This document shows, piece after piece, positions 1-10,400 of a DNA stretch of 40,602 nucleotides. This stretch comes from Branchiostoma floridae. Taxonomy: Eukaryota > Chordata > Leptocardii > Amphioxiformes > Branchiostomatidae. How positions within the stretch are numbered: position 1 is the first letter of the stretch; each line of letters opens with the position of its first letter. A program made the translations under genes and the position numbers. Location: NCBI RefSeq assembly GCF_000003815.2, contig NC_049982.1:12243183-12283784 (forward strand), given 5' to 3'. The notes under the pieces were generated by a model, which saw nothing but the letters and a program-made list of their open reading frames with translations, searched no databases and was not told the DNA's origin.

Positions 1-85
1 ACACCAAATACTAAAGCAAGCAAGGGAGCCTGTCTACTAGTTTTTCTCCCCAGAAAAATGTTACATGACAGAAACCAATGTTTAC

Positions 86-3000
86 CTTTCCCTTGCAGAA
101 TGTCATCAGGTCTGTTGCATTAGAGATGACGTATCTTCTTAATGTACTATCTGCGTATGAAGTAAATGGCAATGTCAAGCAATGCACTACAAACTGTTCA
201 ATTTTGTTCTTAATTATTTAGCATAAAATTACAACATACAGCTTCTGTACTGAAGTAAACATTCTAATTTCTGGCTATTTATGTTGTTATGATACATATT
301 GTATAACCTAGACTTTATCATGACAAGATTACCTCTGATAGCTGGAGCATAAACTATCTCAAAGTGAACTCCTCTGGCAATGGCCTGCAAAACATGGAAA
401 AAATCACATTCGTTACACTCGGGGAAAGCTAAGGGGGACTCTCACTTGCATAAAACAAAACGAGCAATTTTAGGAGATTTTGAGTTATACAACTGCATGA
501 GATCATGGCTGCCACACCAATCATTGAGCTGTTCTGACTACAGTATCATTTATAAGAAACGTGTCTTCTAAATGGACAAAAATTTCTGAAGAAGCACTTG
601 TATTTACCCTCTTGATAGGAGTCAGCCTGAGAAAGAAAGGTAGCTTCTGTGTCATGTCCAGGCTGATAATGTCCACCTCTAGTTCCTTACAGGCAGCCTG
701 ATACAAGCAACAGTAAGATTCTAATTATAGTGCAGAGGACTGTCTACAGCCATGGAGCAACTATCGTAGGAAGACATAAACTAAACAGGATGCACCCATG
801 CTAGATCACATGATAGAAAACTGCAAGCTAGAAACAGTCACAATAAAATATTACATGAGACTTTTTTTATTGAGAGTAAGAAGACATCTTTTGGATCCTT
901 AAATAGTTTGTGTAGCATCTATATTCTGGTTATAATCTTGCACTTCCATTAGGAGTAGATGTGCTTTTTACAACATTTATATATTTTCAAATCGTTCTCA
1001 ATCAATATTAATCAGTCCTGCCAAAAGATTCCTTACCTCAAACATCTTTAGGTTAAGTGGCTGGACAGCAAGGATGTCATAGGCAGTGATTGTTGAATTA
1101 TTGGGGTTCTGCAAGAATGAAAACACAAGTTACCAGCTGTGACATTGTGCAACATATCATGTAGACAATCTAGCTAGGATGGCACCCATGCTAGGAAGAA
1201 AATGTTGTGTTTCCTGTTTCCCTACCTTCCCTATAAAACCTGCTGACCCTAGACTTTTTGGAGGTAGGCAGTGGAGTCACATAGCTTCCAGTTAGAATTT
1301 TTATTCAGCCTGCTTCCTATTGAAGTAAAAACACTGCTTGTCCTATCCAATGAAGGATAAATGTATCTATTTATAATATGCACTTCATTCAAGATTCACA
1401 TTGAAAAACAAGTGTCCTTTATATATATATTTTATTTCCTAGGTCTAGTCAGACTGTAGCCAAAAAGATAAGTCATTATAAAAGAAATCAATGCTCCTAC
1501 TTTCATTCCAGTTTCACACATTACCAGAAAGAGACTATATATAGTATATAAAGAAATCTAAGCTTACCACTTTATATTTCTGCTCATGAGTCTCTATGAT
1601 AGCTGTCAATCGAGTCAACTGCTGGAATGCTTTACCCTGTACCTACAAAACAGGAAAACAATGTTACTTACAACCAGTCCTGTTCTTGACATGCATGTAC
1701 ATGATACTATTAAAGCCATAAAGTAAATTTATGAATAGTTAATTCTAACACCATATTTGCATATAGCGAGCTCTTGAAAGGTCATTAGTCATTACACATA
1801 TCAGTACACTTAAGATAATCCTACCAATGTCATAGTGAAAAGTGTTGCTTGCTTAGCAATTTGAAGAATAAATGAAGATGTACCTACCATAAAAGGGGCT
1901 AAAGTTGCCTCGCTTAACTCAACTGGTTTTGGTGGTGGAGGAACTACCTACACAGAACATAGTGATTACCAGATCATGGTGAGTTTCAATAACAATTCGA
2001 AGTAGCTTCCAAGAACCTACAAAAATACAAAGTAACAAACCCTATTTGACATAGAGAGTCTCAGAGGGAATTGTTACAGCCTAGACAAGTGCTAAGGCAA
2101 CTTGCAACTTATTTCTTACTTATCTGCATCATTTTATCACATTTCTAGTGCTTATTAACAACGTCAAAGTAAGCCGCGACCAAATTCACTTACTTCCGGG
2201 TAGCCTACCGGAAGTAAGCCGACCGTAGATTTCTGAATCGACCGTTGCGGTCGCAGATCTTCGGAGCTTAGCGGGGACTTTCAACAAACTTCAGTAATGA
2301 TTCGAGCGAACCACCGAACGCGTTCTAAAGCGCACTTTGGCTCGCCGGCGAGTTGAATAAAATGGCGGACAACTCAAGCGGCGAGGGGAAGTGCGCATAT
2401 TTCAAGACATCCTCACGGCTCAACAAAGTCGTAGTCATACGTTGTAAATATTGCTGTGCAGTGTAATAAGGTAGACTCAACTCATTATGTAGAAAAATGA
2501 CCGAAAACAGTGAGTTTAATTTTACATTATGTCCCTTTAACCTTTGAACAATACTTACTGCTTGCCCTTTCGTTGTTCCTGGTGTGACGGTGCAATTTAA
2601 GGCAACAGACTCATAACCAACTGCAAAACAATGACAGAAAAACATGTATTATGTTACCTTTACAGAATTGAAAATGTTGTTTTTGCCCCTTTCTTCTTAT
2701 ATTATTTCTAATCAAATATTAAAGGTCAATGACCTGGACCTGATGGTCACCATGTGTTGCAAGTGGCAGGACTAAAGAGACTCTGGAGCTATAATATAGT
2801 TGTAGACATCATTGACACTGACGACATAATGTCGAGTCTGAATAAAGGCACAAACAAACAAATTAAGGCCGACCACACCTGGACCACACCTGCACATGTG
2901 GCCTGGTCCCTAGTCACGTTTAGGCCATTAGGTAGAGCAAACAATGCAAAGAAAGAGAAGTCACTGCACTGTTGTTCATTTCTATAGTATACACCATCAT

Positions 3001-3092
3001 CTATACTCACGTTTGATTGCCATTTCCACAATCTGACGAAGATTTTCTGTATTTTCCGAGTAAGGCACGTTGAAATCACAAAATCGCGCCAT
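86..3092 (-). CDS. RPP30: RPP30, ribonuclease P/MRP protein subunit p30 (3' end outside window)
   Basis: Protein subunit of RNase P (tRNA 5' maturation) and RNase MRP in the nucleolus; the family has a PHP-like TIM-barrel fold. Eight minus-strand exons, all with GT-AG borders and consistent phases: 3011-3092 (start MARFCDFNVPYSENTENLR), 2559-2620 (LGYESVALNC), 1888-1947, 1568-1642 (QLTRLTAII), 1037-1108 (AYDILAVQP), 608-697 (ACKELEVDIISLDMTQKLPF), 333-384 (RGVHFEIVYAPAIR), 86-150 (DSTLRRYVISNATDLM). Together they give 186 residues of a family of roughly 270. The order and spacing of these motifs match my memory of human RPP30 (VDLVCITVTEKLPF, ELVYSPAIKDSTMRRY). The C-terminal exons lie left of position 1. 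The start codon sits in a YY1-like AAAATGGCGC context, common in housekeeping promoters. It is divergent from KIF20B. Certain as to family; no database search was made. Confidence 0.94.
2160..2470 (+). promoter_or_regulatory. CpG-rich promoter-like segment in RPP30 intron 2
   Basis: Unlike the AT-rich intron around it, this block is CpG-dense and holds an inverted pair of ETS sites, CTTACTTCCGGGTAG / CTACCGGAAGTAAG (about 2191-2219), and a YY1-like AAAATGGCGGAC at 2360. From that ATG (2362) a 34-codon plus-strand frame reads MADNSSGEGKCAYFKTSSR. It could be an unannotated promoter with first exon, or a mobile-element fragment. No downstream exon was found. Confidence 0.35.
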
Positions 3093-3594
3093 TTTGTTTT
3101 TTTCGGAGTTTCTCATAGTTTTTATAGGGGGGAGGCTTGTTCATAAAGAGGATCTACCTTTGACGGGTTAAATCTATTACCGTAGAAAATTGATAATATT
3201 AGTAGATATCTATTATAGCTACGTATTCCATCTTATCTATGTAGGGGAAAAATAGATACTTGAATCTAACTAAAAGTTGATAAATTAGATCCCTTTGGTG
3301 AGAAATAGACCAGTCCAGAGGCAGATGTTCCTTACTCTCGCATATTCACGCGAGATCTGTCGGATCGTTAGCTAGTAACCAATCAGAGCCCACGTTTGGA
3401 GCACTGCCCGAACAGATTCTATTTCAATGAATTTGATTGGCCGATTTTGAAATATGTAACTTGCGGCGCTGAACTACAAAAGTGCTACAGTTGTGTTCAA
3501 CCGAGAGGCGCGAAAGACGTCCTAGTTTTCGATTTCTCGTGGAAAAATTCCTTCTTTTATCGTGTTATGAGAGGTTTATGAGCACATAGACAAG
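3093..3594. promoter_or_regulatory. Divergent promoter interval RPP30 / KIF20B with 5' UTR exon of KIF20B
   Basis: Only about 0.5 kb separates the RPP30 start codon from a likely non-coding first exon of KIF20B that ends at 3594 (ACAAG followed by gtaagt, a consensus donor); the matching acceptor is at 4491-4494, five bases before the KIF20B start codon. The interval has a CCAAT box at 3379-3383, an inverted one (GATTGG) at 3435-3440, and immediately after it TTGGCCGATTTTGAA, which resembles the CDE/CHR tandem (CHR TTTGAA at 3446-3451) that represses mitotic genes through DREAM/MuvB. TCTCGC...GCGAGA-like bases occur near 3338-3354. The motifs are seen; promoter function is inferred. Confidence 0.6.
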
Positions 3595-4423
3595 GTAAGT
3601 ATCTTTTGGTTCATGTCATAGCATATTTGTGAGCAATTGTAACTTGTCAAAGATTCACAGCAAAATTTAATTTGGGAATAAAATATGGCGACTACCTCAC
3701 CAGGTCTCCATCGAATCTTTTTCCATGACTCCTTGCTGAAAGATATTAAATTTTGTATTTTGGCAAGATAGCACTCCTTAGGAACCAAACGCTCACATTC
3801 ATGGAGGTACTTGAGACGATTCCATGACTTTTGGTTTGAATAGTTAGATGACTGACGGTTGGTGCGAGGAATTTATGGTCAAAAATTGAAAAATGATTTG
3901 TGATCTGCGAAAATATGGGTCTATCTTTAATATGGGGCCTATTTGGATCTTCCTGGAGGCCTCTTAAATTGATCTGTATGTGTTATCAGATCCAGCTGTG
4001 CAACCTTGGCATAAATTTTATTTTCCAACCAAATTTGTTCGTTCAATCATGGCGTTATTATTAATATTAATCACGGCCAAAATAATTGTGGAAAATATAT
4101 TATCTTTTTATTTTTGACAAGATTATAGCCTGATTTCCAGACCTGTTTTGCGATATGTGCTACCAACACGCTAAAGTAAAGGATAACCTTGGCCAGGGTA
4201 GCCCATATGTCTGCCGTCAGACTCAGAGTTGGCCCGCTGTCAAAGTTTACAAATGCTATTATAGTAATAATCTATTGCGGGTAGTGGCCCCTTGCATTAA
4301 AGTAAGAAAATTTCATACCAAAAATTATGTGGAGGTGGGCCCCTGCAGAAGTGATTTATCCTGTAGTGCGGGGTCTGACGACCAGGCTACTAAGGACGCT
4401 CCTGTTAATAAGTTGTGCAATAA

Positions 4424-4441
4424 GATGATGATGATGATGAG
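4424..4441 (+). repeat. GAT microsatellite in 5' UTR intron
   Basis: Short (GAT)n run about 60 bases before the start-exon acceptor of KIF20B. The rest of the intron 3595-4494 shows nothing else I can name. Confidence 0.7.
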
Positions 4442-4499
4442 ATGTGTATCTGTTTCAATATTCCACTTCATTGAAAATATTTTTGTTGTTACAGCCACA

Positions 4500-7400
4500 A
4501 TGTCAGATCAAGATACCCAGGAGATCCCACTGTCGGATGGGGAGGAGGATCTGTTGGAAGATCCTGGACTCGAAGATACAGTTTCAGATGAAATTATTCG
4601 CAAGGTATTTCTGTATCTCTCTCTATACATATATCGAAGATATAGCCGCCCTTCAGAGTAATACGTCAGCTTTGCTTACAAGTTATATCACACTGGAAAA
4701 CCTTGTCCTGTCATACCTCTCATTAAGTCATGAGGATTTGATTATATGACTTTGATGGTAGATTTTTATGGAATCAACACTTACAGCATGTTATGTCAAA
4801 TTGCTCATGTTGTTAACTGCTCTTTTCAGTGTTGAGCAATGGGTACTGCCACGGTATTTTGAAATGAAAGTTTTACAGGTACCTATTCTGAATGACCAGA
4901 CTCGTTAGAGCCGCGGCGTTCCGAAGGCTTGCTGCGATCACACATGCCCACAACTTTACACCCACCCCACTATCCAGCTGGCCGCCACTAATTGCTAGCG
5001 CCCACTATTTGCTTGCCATGGGGGCCAGTAGGATAGTGGGACTGGTGTAAAGTTGCAGGTGCGCGCGGCAGGCGATCGCTAGAAAGCCCTCTGTGCGCTG
5101 TCTGTAAGGAGTCTGGTCATCCAGGGTAAGTTTTACAAGTGGAGCGCTGCTTGGTGCATTTCTGATAGTGCAATGCATCATACCAAACTGATGACAAGCT
5201 GCTTTTTTAAGAGTTACCAGCAGATCATTCTCCAATTGACATCAGTTAATTGCTGAAATCGCTAACTCCACTGATCCCAATCTTTTTCCTCAGGACCTCC
5301 TATCAGATTTTGCCACACCTGCCAAAGTCCCAACTGGGCGCAGCAGCATCGACCATGGCACTGAGCACATGAAGGTTTATCTCAGAATCAGGCCCCTGGC
5401 AGAGGAAGAGAAGGAACATGGAGAAGAACAGGTCTGGTAGAGATAGTTTAGTCTGTAATCTTGAAATTCCCATACTGCGTATAATCTGTGACTAGTAGTA
5501 GTAGTAGTTTTTCTAGATTTACTTGTGTGGGGGGAGGGGGCTATTTTTCTAGCTCTAATATTAGTGATATTCTATTGTTGCAATGTTGCTGGTCATTGTG
5601 GTTGACATACTGTATTTGGTTCCTTACAGGGCTGTATGCATATAGACAATGAGAACACCTTGGTGACCATGGCACCCAAGGATTCCTTCATGTACAAGAG
5701 CAGCACCAGGGGGTTTGGTGACATCATGCACAAGTTCGGCTTCTCTCGCATCTTCAATGAAGATACCTGCCAGAAGGACTTCTTTGATAACTCCATGTTG
5801 GGGATGGTGAAGGACTTTGTGGGAGGACAGAACTGCCTGGTGTTTACGTATGGGGTCACCAACTCTGGCAAGACTTACACCATACAAGGTAGAACATCAA
5901 ACAAATCTTCTGTGAACCATTTCCATCCGTCTTGCTCTATGATCTTATTATACTATGAGCTTATGAGGAATTACATTCTACACTGAACAAGTAGGTTTGT
6001 CCTGTGGGTGACAATTGTTGTGTACATTGCATTAGGTTAAAGATGATGTATGTAAAACGTGTTTTACAGGAAATGCCAAAGATGGGGGTATACTTCCACG
6101 TACCCTGGATGTGGTCTTCAACAGTATTGCAGAGAAGAAGTGGGAGGGGGGCATAACCCTGAAGCCTAAGTGCTTCTCCGATGTGGTCAAACTCGACGAG
6201 AGAGGTGTGCGTCAGCAAGAAGCTATCAAGGCAGCTGTGCTAAAGATGGCAGAAAAACAGGTAACTATTGACAGCACAGGTCTGCATAGCCTGAGGAGAT
6301 CAAGGTTCTTGTAATTTGTAAAGTACTTCTCCTTGCCAAATTTGTCTAATCAGATTATTGATATTTCAGGAGCTAGAGGGAGCCAGCGGAGCAGACTTGA
6401 CCAATATCTCCAAGGTGTCCACCATGACAGAAGACTCCTTGTGTAGCCAGTCCTCCCAGAAATCTGACACAATGGAGGACTCTGATGGTAAAGCACTTCA
6501 TATTGTCTTTGCTTCATAGCAAGTGTGAAAATAATGAGTACTTCTAAGAGCTTGGATTTTCTTGTCAACTGACACAGTATTAGACTTTATTGTTACAGTA
6601 ACTAAAGTGATCTTAATTATAATAAGAAGTTGTTTAATGTTGTTGTTGTTGTTGACGGGAGACCTGGCGCATCCCCGTCTTGTGATTAGCTATACGAAAG
6701 GGTATGTCACCCCGTAAGGGGCGGTATAACACCCATTCTTCGTAAACGTGTGCAATTGGGGGTTAGAAATGGTAAAAAATGAAGTTGTTCATAAAGTTTA
6801 GTTAACAGGCTTAACTTGTTCCCACAACTTTTAACTTTCAATATCAAGTTTTTGAATGTGTTGGAACGTTCCCATTTTGAGATATTGGCTTTTTTATATT
6901 GATGTTTCACTTTTATTTCAGTCATATAAAATAGTGCGTTATACACACAGAAGACGTTTACTACATGTATAATGTAGGGATACAAACGTTTATTTCTTAT
7001 TTGTATCCAAGCAGAAGCCCTCAGGGTGCCTGAAAATGGGTAACATTTGATATTTCTGTTTACTTTTTGAGAGAAATTACCAGAATTTGTACCTTACGAG
7101 TTGGATTAATTTGGAAAAAAAGAAGCACACATCAGCGTTTTTTCTGGTGAGTACACAAAACTGGCATCATCTACTTCATTTTTCCCCGGAGGAAGAGCAA
7201 AGAACTGTAGAATGCAACATTGAGTGCAGTCGGCATGAAACTGTATGCACTTTGCCTACAGATGCCAGTGAACTATGGTAACGTAAGTCAATAACCTGAG
7301 TAACGTAAGTCAAACATCTCTAATATCAAAGATATAACCACTGCACAAACCAATCTATGTGTGTGATAGATGCTGGGAAGACTGTCTATGTCTGTACTGT

Positions 7401-10400
7401 ACCACGTAAGCTAATAGATAGTTCTTGTTTGCCTTTATTCCAACTCATATTGCATCCGCTTTATTTCATTGCAGTGTCCCCTTTTTTTCTTAAAGCCCAA
7501 TTTTGAACTTAATCTTTAAGCGCAACGTTTGGCTTTTCATCCCTCCATTTTTCTTTCTCCCCATCTGGCCTTGTCGTCTCTAAAACTTTCTTACTCCCTG
7601 AAGCCATCGGTGTATAGTAATCTATAACGCGAGCGACTTCTTGATTCATATACCCATCGTCATCCCTGACCACCCGACTCTCCCTATATGCCCTCTGTAT
7701 CTCCGTCTTTGTCTACATAGAAGATAAAATTCAAAATGCATTTCCACTAAAATGTGTAAAACAGTTTTGGAAATATAATTTTAGGTAGTGGGTTCTATGT
7801 ACTATGACATCTTTGAAGTTTAATAACTCCATAGCCTTGACGTTTACTTACGTTACCGTGTGATGAAGACTTGATAAAGGAACTGTGCAGAAATCGACAT
7901 ATAGCCAACTGTTTTGACTATATTATCATGTAAGCCGTTGGAAAACAATTTCCTGAGTCACAAATATTGCTAGGTTTTCATAAATAATGCTCATCTCAAA
8001 AAGTCACGCCGATGTTGACTTACGTTACCAATGCCAAATATTCAGATTCTTCGAGGAAAGAAGTAAGATTTGATTGATTTTTTGCCCTTATGAGTTAAAT
8101 CATGCTTCATTGACAGTTAACAAGCTGCATGATTGATCCTTGCGAGGAATTTATTACGCATTTCCCTTCCTAAATAGCAGATGTTTTTCTGTGGAAAAAC
8201 ATTTTGCCTGTTAACGCCCATAATAAGGTCAGTACGGTAATAGAACTATGGCCATCGATGTCAAACTGGACCTCAGAGATGTTACCTGACCTTTGGCATA
8301 CTCTCTGACTTTCAATCCTACCTGATTACCCTATTAAACGCCGTATGTTCGCTTACCCGTTATGTGCTGGTAACGTAAGTCAAAGGGTAACGTAAGTCAA
8401 TTTTGACAATTAACTGGCAAAAAAAAAGCTAAACGGTCAGGTTGCAGAACCAAATCGCGGGTGATAAGTACTTACCAGGTTATGCCCTTTCTTATGAAGG
8501 GCGCACCAAGACTTCTGTTTCTATTTGGAGTGGTAATAATGGTAACGTAAGCTTGATTACAAAAACTGTCAAAACGCACCGAGCTGTGATATAGCTGGAA
8601 TATATCATTAGATAGTTATCCATTTCCGCTATCAAGTCTTTGGTAGCATACTACATATATTGCCCAATGAGAATATATGAAGATTTCAGGGAAATCACAC
8701 TTTATATGATAATTTCTGTTCGCCTGTCTTTGTAACGTAAGTCAAAGTTAAAAACTTGCGACAGGCATAAAATGGGGCATTGCGTGAGATAGAGACATCT
8801 TGGATAAACTTCGCCGCTTGTTTCGTGTTGGCCTTGATGAAAGGTACAAATCGACGGCAAACGCCGATTTAAGTAACTCGTTTTTCACTATGTAAATGCA
8901 GTGCAAAGTGTGTTTTTTGGATTTGCGACAGGTGTTTTTTGACGGTCTCATACCAAAACCTTGCCATGTACGATCAAAAAACAGCTTACCATGATAGTAA
9001 AAAGGCTACTAGTTATATTTCTAGTATCTACTGGTGATATTAAACCACCAAAGTCAACGTTAAAGCGTAATTTAGTAATTTGCTATGCCGATATTCTCGT
9101 GCGACATCAATTGCACACGTTTTTGAAGAATGGGTGATAACCCCGTCGTGTGTAAACGTGTGCGAACATGTTTGATCACGTCGACCGATGATGATGATGA
9201 TTAATGTTGTTAATATGTCAATGTTATCGTTTAATAACAAAGGTCACAACAAAACAAACTTGATATTACATGTAGTAGAATTGAGGCATAGTTGATTAGG
9301 TGTAGGGTTGAGGCATGTTACTGTTTGCCTTTGGAAAATAGAGATATTCATACTTCAAGAAATGTATTGTGTATGTGTCATGTCATGTTGTGTTGTTGTA
9401 AAACATCCAATGGACACTGCCTCTTCCCATGTCTTTTATGTGTTCTTTGTACAGTTATCTTGTGTCTGATTCACCTTAATCTAATGACAAAGGCAAATAA
9501 GGCACATGATGATATATCTTCTCCTATCACTTAAGATAATTCACGACAAGTTCACCATAATGCTATAACATTTATCTTGTAAGATAATGCATGCTAACAC
9601 TAACAGACAAATATTGTCTCCCACCCTCCTCTCTGTCCCATGTGCACCCCCCTGCCCCTTCTCTATGCTTGGCATTGTCAGGAATTGATGTCCTTGCAGA
9701 GGTAGAGTCTCGTGTGGCTGATGAGACATCGGTCAGTGTGGATGCCCAGGGGCCTGTCAAGTTTTCCATCTGGGTCTCATTTGCTGAGATCTACAATGAG
9801 TATATCTATGACCTGCTGGAGGCCTACCCACAGGGAAAGAATAAGCGCAGGCCGACCTTGAAACTTTCTGAGGACAAACATGGCAGTATATACATAAAAG
9901 GTGTGTGGTTTGTTCTACTCGGAACCAAGCAGATGACTGTTACAGATAGCTTACAATGCCATCATTTTTCAGTAGTGAAATATTGAAAAAAAACTGCACC
10001 GAGTAGTATTCAAAGTCCCATTCTCAGGTTTCAGTTAATTGTTTCTACACGGCTGTTTCACAATTGAGTGTACCAAACAGGGGTCACTTAGATTGAAAAA
10101 TCAACTTTGATATATATCAAAACTGATATTGGCAGTTCAAAGGTACATGCTTGTGGCTTAATATTCTTAAAGATCTCTGCACAACACCTCCCGGTTACTA
10201 TAACATAGGTCTTTCTTTAATGGGGCACTGAGGGGGTACGGACGGGACAACTGTAAGACTGTATGTAAAGGTACATACAGTATACCCACATGAAGAACTA
10301 AAGATAAACACTATTCCATGTTATCTTCCATCACTAGTATCCACAAGACCAGAAAACTAAATTTTATTTGCAGTAGCACCTTGTTGTGTCATTTTCTGGT

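Noticed and set aside
2325-2645. 106-residue minus-strand frame as a separate small protein
   Set aside because: Only its GYESVALNC...KGQA part is coding, as RPP30 exon 2559-2620; the remainder is intron read-through.
4155-4661. 168-residue plus-strand frame ahead of KIF20B
   Set aside because: It runs through the 5' UTR intron, its acceptor and the start exon; only the part from 4500 is supported as coding.
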